Below are positions 9,299 to 17,234 of a DNA stretch of 36,125 nt, in pieces. Both the position numbers and the translations under genes were made by a program. Each line of letters starts with the position of its first letter. Position 1 is the stretch's first letter. The DNA is from Dokdonella_A sp049583635 (GTDB taxonomy: Bacteria > Pseudomonadota > Gammaproteobacteria > Xanthomonadales > Rhodanobacteraceae): contig JBAUWF010000048.1 of NCBI GenBank assembly GCA_049583635.1, positions 1 through 36,125 on the forward strand, written 5' to 3'. The notes under the pieces are model-generated. The model did not search any database, was not told the origin of the DNA, and worked only from the letters and a program-made list of their open reading frames with translations.

Positions 9299-12200
9299 TC
9301 GCGGCGATCCTCGTCGCAGGTATCGCCGTGGCTGCCATTGCGGCGGTGCATTTTGGGTCGTGGGCCGATTCTGGCCATGTATCGCGCTTCGCCGCGCACG
9401 AGGAACACGACCGCAACGGTCCGCCGGATGGCGACTACTGGGCAATCCGCGTCGGCTACGGCGGCGATCCGTCGCATCTGCGTTTCGAACCGCGCTGGTT
9501 GCTGGCAGCAAAGGCCCAGGATCGAACCATCATCGCGAGCGTGCCGGCGGGAATCAAGAACTATCGGCATTCGGCACACTCTCCGCTCGCGCTCGATCCG
9601 AATCAATTCACGCTGCTCGGCCCGATGCCGTTGCATGGAGAGGGATTCGGCGCCAACAGCGCGGCCGGGCGTACCAATGTGATCCTCAGCGATCCGGACA
9701 ATCCAAGCGTGGCTTTCATCGGATCGGACGGAGGCGGCGTCTGGAAGACCACCAATTGCTGCACCGCTTCCACAACCTGGACCATCAAGACCGATTTCCC
9801 CGAGATCGCCAGCATGGCGATCGGCGACATCACGATGGATCCGAACAACCATGACGTGCTCTATGCAGGCACCGGCGATCTGCGCTACGGCTCGTTCACG
9901 TTCGGCGCGGCCGGCGTGCTCAAGAGCAGTGATCGCGGTGAAACCTGGGAGGTGCTCGGCGAGGATGTGTTCAATCCATTTTATGGTCCGTCAGCCGGCG
10001 GCTTTCCCCAGTACCAGGCAATCGGCAAGGTCGTGGTCGATCCGAACAATTCGGACAACGTGATCGTCAGCACCAAGACCGGCGTGTTCTTCTCCTACGA
10101 CGCCGGTCAGAACTGGACCGGGCCGTGCTACACCAACGATTTCGCCACCGGCGCCAATCCGCAACGTCAGGACGGCACCGGCCTGCTCGCCGTCGATGAA
10201 GGCGGCACGACAAACCTGTACGTCGCAATCGGCACACGCGGAGCGCCGACGCCGGTACAACCGGATCTCGGCATGAACGGCGCCAACGGCGTGTACCGCA
10301 CCACGATGCCGAACAGCGGTTGCCCGGCAGTGGCGGACTGGACCCTGCTCAACAACGGCTGGCCGGCCAACACCGGCAACGGCGTCGCGGGTGCGACGCA
10401 GATCGGGCGTCTGGAGCTAGCGGTCGCGCCGAGCGATTCGCAGACCCTCTACGCCATGGTATCGAGCACCAACCTCGGCAGCGGCATCCTGGCAATCTAC
10501 AAGAGTAGCGACGGTGGCGATTCCTGGGTCACGACCGGCATACCCAGCGGCGCCGGCACCCAGATGTGGTACGACGCCGGCCTTACCGTGTCGCCGACCG
10601 ATCCCCAGGTACTGTTCCTGAGCGCGGTCGATCTTTATCGTTCTCTCGACGGCGGCGCCAGCTATACCAATCTCACCCAGGCCTACGGCGGCGGGCCGGT
10701 GCATCCGGACAATCACGCGCGCGCCGTGGTGGGTGGCGATGCTAACCATTTGCTGAACGGCAATGACGGCGGCGTCTATTACGTCGACAATGCCCTGACT
10801 GCGACCAGTGCGTTCAACGCGAACTGGATTGCACTCAACGACACCCTGCCGACCATCGAGATGTATCACGGCGACATCACGGCGAACTTCGCAACCTCGA
10901 CCAGTCCGGGCGCGACAGCCGGCTTTCAGGACAACGGCAGCGCTTCGGTGGTTTTTTCCGGCGACCCCGATGCCCAAGCCTGGCAGTCGACCAACGGCGG
11001 TGACGGCATCGTCTCGCGCATCGAACCGGTGCTCGGCCAGTGGTGGTATACCTCGATCTATTACGCTGCCGTTTACGTCAGCACCACCGGCCCGTTCGGG
11101 AATCAGCAGAACGCCTCGCCGAATCTGCCCAGTAACGAACGCGCGAGTTTCCTGACACCGTTCGATCTGTACCGCTATGGCGACGTCGATGTACCCGACA
11201 GCGGCTGTGACGCAACGGTGGGCTGCAAGCACATCATCCTCGGCACGCAGCGCGTGTGGGAATCGCTGCAGGGCGGACGGCCGAGCAGTTCCTGGGCGGC
11301 CAAGACCGGCGACGTGACCAAGGGCAATCTGGTGGTCGGCGGCGACAACCGCTCGTACATCAACCAGATTCATTACTCGGTCAGCGATCCGACCGTCGCG
11401 GTCGCCGGCACCAACGACGGCAACGTGGCCTACATCTTCGGTCTCGGCGGCAGTGGCGCCGCGACCGCGGTCGATGTAACCGACAACAACAACGTGCTGC
11501 CGAACCGGCCAATGCAGGATGTCGGCACCGACCCGAACGATCCGTTGGTCGGCTATGCCGCGGTTGGCGGATTCAGCGAAAACACGCCAGCGCAACCGGG
11601 CCACATCTTCCGCATCACCTGTATGGCCGATTGCGCGAGCTTCGTGTGGGAAGACAAGTCCGGCAACCTGCCGGACATTCCCACAGACGCCGTAATCGCC
11701 AATCCCAATATCCCGAACCAGGTCTTCGCCGGCACCGACTGGGGTCTCTATTTCACCGACGACATTACGGCTTCGCCGCCGGTCTGGCAGCGCTTCGAAG
11801 GCTTGCCGCACGTGATGATCTGGAGCATGAGCATCGATCGAGGCTTCACGACGCTGGCCGTTTACACGCGATCACGCGGCGCCTGGGCATGGCCGCTGCC
11901 GCAGCCGGCCGGCGGCGACATGGCCGACCTGGCGGTCAGCATGACGCCACCGGCAATCGCCGAGCCGGGTCTGCAATTGAATTACACCATCACGGTAACC
12001 AACAACGGCCCGTCCGCTGCAAGCAACGTGCAACTGACCAGTGCGCTGCCCGCCGGCGTTTCGTTCAAGAGCAACAGCGGCGATTGCAGCGGCGCGTTCC
12101 CATGCGTATTCGCGAGCCTCGCTTCGGGTGCTACACGAACCGTGACGACGGCAACCTGCGTCGCGCGCAACTACACCGGTCCGGATCCGCTACCCCTGAC

Positions 12201-12309
12201 GGCGTCGGTCACGTCCGATACCACCGATCCGGATCCCGGAAACAATCAGGCGGATGTTGGCGCACCGCTGGTTTTTTCGGTGTTCGCGGATGGTTACGAT
12301 TGCCCTTGA
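9286..12309 (+). CDS. Large secreted BNR/Asp-box propeller protein with DUF11 domain and C-terminal tag-like end
   Basis: The 1007-residue protein starts at an ATG inside the glycosyltransferase gene, with AAGGGA about nine bases upstream. A signal peptide or signal anchor covers about residues 1-25. Most of the protein is a beta-propeller of the sialidase/VPS10 type with repeated Asp-box-like motifs (GSDGGGVWKT, SSDRGETWEV, SSDGGDSWVT, SLDGGASYTN). No catalytic arginine triad could be assigned, so sialidase activity is not claimed. A DUF11-type immunoglobulin-like domain (YTITVTNNGPSAASNVQLTS) occupies about 880-990. The protein ends SVFADGYDCP, matching the ends of two other secreted proteins in this window. 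Probably extracellular or surface located. Function is unknown. Confidence 0.88.
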   Translation: MRKLIAAILVAGIAVAAIAAVHFGSWADSGHVSRFAAHEEHDRNGPPDGDYWAIRVGYGGDPSHLRFEPRWLLAAKAQDRTIIASVPAGIKNYRHSAHSPLALDPNQFTLLGPMPLHGEGFGANSAAGRTNVILSDPDNPSVAFIGSDGGGVWKTTNCCTASTTWTIKTDFPEIASMAIGDITMDPNNHDVLYAGTGDLRYGSFTFGAAGVLKSSDRGETWEVLGEDVFNPFYGPSAGGFPQYQAIGKVVVDPNNSDNVIVSTKTGVFFSYDAGQNWTGPCYTNDFATGANPQRQDGTGLLAVDEGGTTNLYVAIGTRGAPTPVQPDLGMNGANGVYRTTMPNSGCPAVADWTLLNNGWPANTGNGVAGATQIGRLELAVAPSDSQTLYAMVSSTNLGSGILAIYKSSDGGDSWVTTGIPSGAGTQMWYDAGLTVSPTDPQVLFLSAVDLYRSLDGGASYTNLTQAYGGGPVHPDNHARAVVGGDANHLLNGNDGGVYYVDNALTATSAFNANWIALNDTLPTIEMYHGDITANFATSTSPGATAGFQDNGSASVVFSGDPDAQAWQSTNGGDGIVSRIEPVLGQWWYTSIYYAAVYVSTTGPFGNQQNASPNLPSNERASFLTPFDLYRYGDVDVPDSGCDATVGCKHIILGTQRVWESLQGGRPSSSWAAKTGDVTKGNLVVGGDNRSYINQIHYSVSDPTVAVAGTNDGNVAYIFGLGGSGAATAVDVTDNNNVLPNRPMQDVGTDPNDPLVGYAAVGGFSENTPAQPGHIFRITCMADCASFVWEDKSGNLPDIPTDAVIANPNIPNQVFAGTDWGLYFTDDITASPPVWQRFEGLPHVMIWSMSIDRGFTTLAVYTRSRGAWAWPLPQPAGGDMADLAVSMTPPAIAEPGLQLNYTITVTNNGPSAASNVQLTSALPAGVSFKSNSGDCSGAFPCVFASLASGATRTVTTATCVARNYTGPDPLPLTASVTSDTTDPDPGNNQADVGAPLVFSVFADGYDCP

Positions 12310-12370
12310 ACCGGATTGTCCATCTCGACGCACCGATGTACCCGCCCGCGCACCAATCGCTCGCGGTACC

Positions 12371-12406
12371 GCTGTACCTTCTCCAGCTGGTGGGAGAAGG
12401 TACAGC
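12371..12406. repeat. 14-bp perfect inverted repeat (stem-loop), terminator or intergenic palindrome
   Basis: GCTGTACCTTCTCC at 12371-12384 pairs perfectly with 12393-12406 across an 8-base loop. It lies 61 bases after the BNR protein stop. No T-run follows on either side, so it is not a textbook intrinsic terminator. It could end the glycosyltransferase-BNR transcript, stabilise its 3' end, or be a copy of a dispersed palindromic repeat. Only one copy is seen in this window. Confidence 0.55.
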
Positions 12407-12428
12407 AGGCGGATGAGAATGGCCTGGC

Positions 12429-12460
12429 AGGCGCGAAGCGTGCCCTTCGACTTCGCGCCT
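12429..12460. repeat. Second intergenic inverted repeat, 10-bp arms
   Basis: AGGCGCGAAG at 12429-12438 pairs perfectly with CTTCGCGCCT at 12451-12460 across 12 bases. It sits 22 bases after the 14-bp stem-loop and about 60 bases before the CBS gene start. A TACACT at 12472-12477 just after it could be the -10 of the CBS gene promoter. The pair of stem-loops may separate the two transcription units. Confidence 0.45.
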
Positions 12461-12522
12461 TCGGAGCGCGCTACACTTGCAGGGCAGCGGCCGTTGCGAG
12501 CCGCGCGCGTCGGAGGTGCGCC

Positions 12523-12951
12523 ATGCTGCAAGTGAAACATCTGTTGCAGGAGAAAGGCAGCGAGATCTTTACCATCGAAGCGGACAAGCCGGTGCTCGAC
12601 GCCATACGGCAGATGGCCGAGCGCGGCATCGGGTCGCTGCTGGTGATGCGTGGCGAAGAGTTGGTCGGCATCGTGTCCGAGCGCGACTATGCGCGCAAGG
12701 TCATTCTCAAGGGTCGCTCGTCGGCGCAAACGCCGGTTGCCGAAATCATGGCCACGTCGGTTCTGACCATCGGTCCAGCCGACACCGTCGAGACCTGCAT
12801 GCGTCTTTGCACCGACCAGCGGGTGCGCTACCTGCCGGTGATCGAGGACGGCAAGGTGGTCGGTCTGCTGTCGCTCGGCGACTTGATCAAGGCGGTGATC
12901 AGCGAACAAACCGAACAAATCGAGCAATTGCAACGCTATATCGCGGGCTAG
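12523..12951 (+). CDS. Two-CBS-domain protein
   Basis: Small cytoplasmic protein of 142 residues made almost entirely of two CBS motifs (about 8-65 and 75-135), which form one Bateman module. Such modules bind adenosyl nucleotides (AMP, ATP, SAM or NAD) and act as sensors; the partner is not known here. Typical segments are GIGSLLVMRGEELVGIVSERDYARKVI and VRYLPVIEDGKVVGLLSLGDLIKAVI. The ATG at 12523 is chosen because CGGAGGTG lies just upstream; the longer open frame from 12316 includes the stem-loops and is unlikely to be translated. Stand-alone CBS pairs of this size are common in proteobacteria. Confidence 0.93.
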   Translation: MLQVKHLLQEKGSEIFTIEADKPVLDAIRQMAERGIGSLLVMRGEELVGIVSERDYARKVILKGRSSAQTPVAEIMATSVLTIGPADTVETCMRLCTDQRVRYLPVIEDGKVVGLLSLGDLIKAVISEQTEQIEQLQRYIAG

Positions 12952-12988
12952 CGAACCGGGCTTGCGTTCCGGGCAACTGGCCGCTGCG

Positions 12989-15895
12989 TCACTTGCGTGC
13001 GGTGTGCGTCACTGCCGATGAGGCAGGCAGCCGCGCAAGCACCCAGGCAAAATCATGCGCGTTTGCGATACGCTGCAATTCGCTGCGCCGCGCCGCTGCA
13101 CGCACATCGCCACTGCGATCGAGCAGCCGCACCGCCGCCAGTTGCGCTTCCAGCGACCAGGCCAGCCAATGGCGTTGGTCCGCGTCCGCGGCAAGCGCGT
13201 CGAGAGCGGCCACAGCGGCCGCCGGCGCACCACGTTCGCTGCGCAGTTGGGCCATCGCGATATCCACACCGAACACTTCCTGATGTTCGGTGATACGGCT
13301 GCGCAGTGTCTTCGCACGCGCTGCCGCCCGATCGCGTTCGTCACCGCGCCCCAGCCCCTCGTAGCACATCGCGAGCTGGCTCTGCGCGATCGCTTCAGCT
13401 GTGGTCAGCTCGCTGGAAACGGATGTCTTGACGGCGTCCTGCAAGTAAGGAATCGCGGTGTTGCAGTCGCCTCGCCCGACCGCGATCTGCCCCTGCAGCA
13501 GGTCGACATTGCCTAGGGTGACCGCATCATTGAGCGGAGCCGCGCCAACGCGCGCCTGTTCCGCCGCGGCTCGCGCTGCCTTCACATCGCCGCGATCGAG
13601 CGCGATTTGCGCGCACTGGAACTGCGCCGAAGCGACACCATCCGCATCTGCGACTTCGCGAAAGCCGGCCAGTGCCTCGACACAGGTTGAAGCCGCTTCC
13701 CGCAAATCGCCACGCAGACGTTGCAGATCGCTGTACTGCATCAGCGTGAACGCGCGGTGCGTGCGCTCCCCCGCCTGCTCGTCCAGCGCGATCGCCTCAC
13801 GGTAGTCGTTCGCAGCCTCGTCGCTGGCCGCGCTGTCCAGTTCGATCGAAGCCAGCGCCGCCAGGTTCCAGGCCTGGCCGCTGAGATCGGCCGTCTCACG
13901 ACGGATCGCGAGCGACTTGCGCACTGCGGTCTCGGTCCCATCGCGATCGCCCGAAGTCCACAACATGATGCCGAGGTCGCTGTATATCGCGGCCTCGCCA
14001 TTGCGATCGCCGATCGCCTGATAACCGTCCAGCGCACGCTGGTAATACTCGCGAGCGCGAGCAGGATCATCGTCGATGTGGACATTGCCGAGGTTCTGAT
14101 CGACCCAGGCTTCGCCGTGCGGATTGTTGATACGCACATAGTCTGCACGCGCCTGCTTGAGCATGGTGTCCGCGCCTACGATATCGCCCAAGCTCAAGCG
14201 TGCAATGCCAAGCTGTGCGGCGGCCTCGGCGGCGAGCCCGGTTTCATCGCGCTGGCGCGCCTGCTGCAGCGCGTGCTCGGCGTGCGCGGCGAGCTGCTTG
14301 ATGTCGCCGCGCGCAAACGCGACGCGCGCCTGCTCGAGTTCGATGCGCGGATCGCCGAGAATGGGTCCACGCAATTCCTTCATTGCGATCGTCAACGCGT
14401 TCTGCGCGTCATCCGGCTTGCCACCGGCAATCAGCGCGGCGATCAACTGAAAGCGGTATTCGGGATTTTGTGGCCGCAGCTTTACCAGCGCGCGATCGCT
14501 GTCCACGGCTTTCGCCCAATCGTGCTGCGCCATATGCACCTGCGCATCGATCTGCAACCGCTGTTCTTCGGGCAAGCCTTGCATGTGCGCGGCCGCCTGC
14601 TGCGCCGCGGCCAGCGCTTTCGCCTTGTAGCCGAGCGCAGACCAGGCCTGCGCCAGATAGCTGTAGGTTGGCGCGTAGCCCGGCGCCTGTGCGACTGCAT
14701 CGAGCAGTTCGTCGCGTGCACGCGCCGGGTCGTTGCGCTGCAGCCCGTCCAGTGCAAAACCGATACGGCGCGCTACATCGGCACTCGGCGGCTGCGCGCT
14801 GGCGATGCGCCGCAATTCGTCGTGGCTCGCAGGTGCGATGCCCAGATGTTTGCGCAGGTCGTCGCCGGCGCTGGTCACCAGCGCCGGCAGATCAGCGACC
14901 GCGCCGTTGCGCACCAGCGTCGCGACCGCTGCACCCGTGCGCGCATCCTGCAGGGCAAGGTCGAGTCGAAGTTGCGGTTGGTCGGGTGAACCTGACACCA
15001 GATAACTCCCGCTCAGCACATAGTCCGTACCGAGCCGTTTGCGCAGCGTCGCGAGGCTGCGCGCCGCATAGCCGCCCGCGAGCGGCACCGGAAGGTCCGC
15101 GCGTGCCGGTCGCACCAGCTCATCGGGCATCGCGTGCAGGCGGTCGCTGGCCGCGATTTCGGTCGCCAGCATCTCGCCCAGTGCCGGACCGAGCCAAGCG
15201 TCCTTGGCGTTCTGGGAAAGGTTGTTGAACGCCACGATCGCGATCGCAGTGCCGGGCGGTGCACCGGGCGGCTGCAGCGGCACTTCCCGCGAGCGATCGT
15301 GCAGGAACGCCAGAACAACCACGACGACGGCCAGTATCGCCATTGCGATCAGCACATGCGGCATGTGCGGCACCAGCGGTGCAGCTGCGGGCGCCGTGTT
15401 GTGCACGGGGACGAGGCGCCGATCCCCATCCCGATCAGGAAACCGCGCCAGCTCCTCTGCAGTCATCGGCAACGCAGACGGCGGCGTGCTGGAAGGAAGC
15501 GGCGGCGTGCCGGTCGGCAATCCGGTAGGAGACGCACCCGTGTCATTTAAGGTCATGTCCCCGAGCACGACACGTTGCACCGGAGCGACGAAACGGTAAC
15601 CGAGCTTCGGCACCGTCTCGATGCAGTGGGCGCCGTGGCCGGCGCTATCGAGCGCCTTGCGGATCAGCCAGATGTGCTTGGTCAGGTTGGATTCGTCGAC
15701 GAAACCGCGCGGCCACAGCGCATGCATCAGCTCGTCCTTGCTGACCGCGTGTCCGGCGCGCTCGACCAGCAGGACCAGGGTATCGAACACTTTCGGCGTC
15801 AGCGTGACCGGCTCGCCATGTTGCAGAAGGCGACGCTCGTCCGGATCGAGTTCGAACTCGCCGAAGCGATAGACCGGATTTTCCATCGCCGACAT
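12989..15895 (-). CDS. Membrane-anchored winged-helix transcriptional regulator with TPR repeats (CadC-like)
   Basis: The 968-residue protein joins an OmpR/PhoB-type winged-helix DNA-binding domain (about residues 7-104, with LTPKVFDTLVLLV and the recognition-helix region ESNLTKHIWLIRKAL) to a Pro-rich linker (115-145). One membrane span follows (about 181-198), then a TolB/FlgO-like domain (about 215-345: AIVAFNNLS...LGEMLATEIAASDRLH) and a long periplasmic array of TPR repeats (about 360-930). The layout follows CadC and ToxR: the DNA-binding head is in the cytoplasm and the sensing part in the periplasm. This family is strongly expanded in Xanthomonadales. No kinase partner is seen. The gene is divergent from the LCCL/delta-60 genes, and a 36-bp element ends 12 bases before its start codon, so autoregulation is plausible. 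Confidence 0.93.
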   Translation of the reverse strand: MSAMENPVYRFGEFELDPDERRLLQHGEPVTLTPKVFDTLVLLVERAGHAVSKDELMHALWPRGFVDESNLTKHIWLIRKALDSAGHGAHCIETVPKLGYRFVAPVQRVVLGDMTLNDTGASPTGLPTGTPPLPSSTPPSALPMTAEELARFPDRDGDRRLVPVHNTAPAAAPLVPHMPHVLIAMAILAVVVVVLAFLHDRSREVPLQPPGAPPGTAIAIVAFNNLSQNAKDAWLGPALGEMLATEIAASDRLHAMPDELVRPARADLPVPLAGGYAARSLATLRKRLGTDYVLSGSYLVSGSPDQPQLRLDLALQDARTGAAVATLVRNGAVADLPALVTSAGDDLRKHLGIAPASHDELRRIASAQPPSADVARRIGFALDGLQRNDPARARDELLDAVAQAPGYAPTYSYLAQAWSALGYKAKALAAAQQAAAHMQGLPEEQRLQIDAQVHMAQHDWAKAVDSDRALVKLRPQNPEYRFQLIAALIAGGKPDDAQNALTIAMKELRGPILGDPRIELEQARVAFARGDIKQLAAHAEHALQQARQRDETGLAAEAAAQLGIARLSLGDIVGADTMLKQARADYVRINNPHGEAWVDQNLGNVHIDDDPARAREYYQRALDGYQAIGDRNGEAAIYSDLGIMLWTSGDRDGTETAVRKSLAIRRETADLSGQAWNLAALASIELDSAASDEAANDYREAIALDEQAGERTHRAFTLMQYSDLQRLRGDLREAASTCVEALAGFREVADADGVASAQFQCAQIALDRGDVKAARAAAEQARVGAAPLNDAVTLGNVDLLQGQIAVGRGDCNTAIPYLQDAVKTSVSSELTTAEAIAQSQLAMCYEGLGRGDERDRAAARAKTLRSRITEHQEVFGVDIAMAQLRSERGAPAAAVAALDALAADADQRHWLAWSLEAQLAAVRLLDRSGDVRAAARRSELQRIANAHDFAWVLARLPASSAVTHTARK

Positions 15896-15907
15896 GGGGT
15901 TTGGTCA

Positions 15908-15943
15908 CGGCAGTAAATCTGCCAGAAAAATACCAGAGAAACG
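15908..15943. repeat. 36-bp element, copy 1 (next to regulator start)
   Basis: This 36-base block matches the block at 16553-16588 at 34 of 36 positions. It holds the inverted repeat GGCAG-N5-CTGCC followed by an A-rich run and CCAGAGAAACG. It ends 12 bases before the start codon of the winged-helix/TPR regulator read on the minus strand. Flanking bases do not match between copies, so the conserved unit is short. It looks like a binding site or promoter element rather than a gene fragment. Confidence 0.7.
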
Positions 15944-16075
15944 CCCAAGACGTCGCAGCGCAGCGGCACGATCTTGCAGGCAGGTCGGTTGGACCTGCTC
16001 CCTGGCGTGGGTGACGCAAACTGGGCACGCGAGCCGCGCAGGATGCTTCCACGCACTTCCAACGAAGATCACGCC

Positions 16076-16243
16076 ATGAAACGTGCGACTCTCGTACTAC
16101 TGGTCACACTGATTTGCGCATCGGCTCCAACGGCCGTCATGCAAGCGTTACCGCTGCGCGAGACCGTCACCCTGCCCAATGGAAATTTGATCGACGCGCG
16201 ATCCGACTATGCGAACGTGCAGCTGCCGGCCGGCGTGAAGTAA
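16076..16243 (+). CDS. Very small secreted ORF, possibly the remains of a larger gene
   Basis: The 55-codon frame starts MKRATLVLLVTLICASAPTA, a convincing signal peptide, then stops after LPAGVK. The ribosome binding site is weak (GAAGAT). Directly after the stop, another frame continues with VIKLREGTRPSLAPNDGR, which resembles the opening of an FKBP-type peptidyl-prolyl isomerase domain; a third frame then offers HWRIIIDG. This pattern suggests a gene broken by frameshifts, but the similarity is weak and by eye only. It may instead be a real short secreted peptide of about 35 residues after cleavage. No repeat or known motif is seen in the mature part. Confidence 0.4.
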   Translation: MKRATLVLLVTLICASAPTAVMQALPLRETVTLPNGNLIDARSDYANVQLPAGVK

Positions 16244-16629
16244 TCAAACTGCGCGAAGGTACACGCCCTTCCCTCGCTCCAAACGACGGTCGGACCACGC
16301 TCCCGCGCGGCTGAAGCATTCCACTGGCGGATTATCATCGACGGCGTTTGCGCCAACAGCCCCAAATACGTAGCGACTGAGGTTCTCCCGGCACTGCAAC
16401 AACCGATGGACCGAGCGGCCAGGTCGTCGATGGCATCTACACAAAGCGCTGGTCGACCGGCAGGCGATACGCCGGAAGTCAAAGGTAGTCTTGAGCGGGG
16501 ATCCCGCAGTGCTGCACGCTGCTCTCGACAACGCGTCGCGATAACTGGATCGCGGCAGGAAATCTGCCAGAAAAAAACCAGAGAAACGGAAAGGATCCGC
16601 CCGGAATTTTCGCGCAGTTTCGCCTCCAG
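16244..16629. other. Region without a clear gene; possible relic and second 36-bp element
   Basis: No intact gene is seen on either strand. The first 120 bases may be the decayed continuation of the small secreted ORF. The second 36-bp element lies near the end, 42 bases before the longest LCCL-protein frame opens. A frame open on the minus strand shows no family resemblance. Confidence 0.4.
16553..16588. repeat. 36-bp element, copy 2 (upstream of LCCL/delta-60 genes)
   Basis: It is 34/36 identical to 15908-15943, in the same orientation, with the same GGCAG-N5-CTGCC inverted repeat. The two differences are one base in the N5 centre and one in the A-rich run. It lies upstream of the LCCL and delta-60 genes on the plus strand, about 660 bases from the regulator start. 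Both copies flank the same small region, which fits local control by one regulator. Confidence 0.7.
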
Positions 16630-17208
16630 ATGCGAATCGTGCGGAGAAACCGGATCATGCGTCATTGGGCGAATCGTTCGACCAGGTCACCGCTTGCGTT
16701 GCGCATTCTGGAAGAACGCGTTTGCATAGCAGCGGCGTCGGTGCCAGCGTCCGGGTGGTTGGCGCGCCTTCCGGCGTGGGTCGATCATGTCCAGTGCCTC
16801 GGCATTGCGTCAACGCGATGCACCCTGTTGTGTCTGCTCGCGATCACTGACCTCGCTGCTGCACAACTCCCGCTGGCGCAGTCCATCGACTGGCAAACCA
16901 GTCCGCTCGATCTCGACCTGCGCGGCATGAACGGTGAGCGCTACACGTTCAATTGCCCAACCGGCAAACCGCAACCCAGCCGCGTGACCGGTAGCGGTCC
17001 GTACACCGACGACTCGTCGATCTGCACGGCCGCCGTGCACGCCGGACTGATCCGCCCGAAAGCCGGCGGCGAGGTCACGATCGAAATCCGGCCAGGGCAG
17101 CAACGCTACGAGGGCTCCGTGCGCAACTACATCAAGACGGGCGACTACGCGCGTCCATGGAGCGGCAGCTTCGTCATCGTCATCCCGCAGGCCGTTCCCA
17201 ATCCCTAA
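16630..17208 (+). CDS. Secreted LCCL-domain protein
   Basis: The last 90 or so residues match an LCCL domain: YTFNCPTG, YTDDSSICTAAVHAGLI, GGEVTIEIRPGQQRYEGS, NYIKTGDY and WSGSFVIVI. LCCL domains, named after Limulus factor C, cochlin and Lgl1, are extracellular and thought to bind lipopolysaccharide or other surface ligands; bacterial examples are usually secreted. A hydrophobic stretch TRCTLLCLLAITDLAAAQ just before the domain looks like a signal peptide. The start is therefore uncertain: the ATG at 16630 gives 192 residues with a long odd N-terminus, while a TTG at 16759 would place the signal peptide closer to the start. The gene ends 26 bases before the delta-60 gene and is probably in one operon with it. 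Confidence 0.8.
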   Translation: MRIVRRNRIMRHWANRSTRSPLALRILEERVCIAAASVPASGWLARLPAWVDHVQCLGIASTRCTLLCLLAITDLAAAQLPLAQSIDWQTSPLDLDLRGMNGERYTFNCPTGKPQPSRVTGSGPYTDDSSICTAAVHAGLIRPKAGGEVTIEIRPGQQRYEGSVRNYIKTGDYARPWSGSFVIVIPQAVPNP

Positions 17209-17234
17209 CCATTCATCCACACGAGGAGACCACC

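Noticed and set aside
10417..11811. 464-codon minus-strand open frame
   Set aside because: Shadow of the BNR protein gene, without domains or ribosome binding site.
9286..12309. Active sialidase
   Set aside because: Asp-box repeats are present but no catalytic arginine triad or Tyr/Glu pair could be identified, so only the fold is claimed.
13721..14989. 422-codon plus-strand open frame
   Set aside because: Shadow of the TPR array of the minus-strand regulator.
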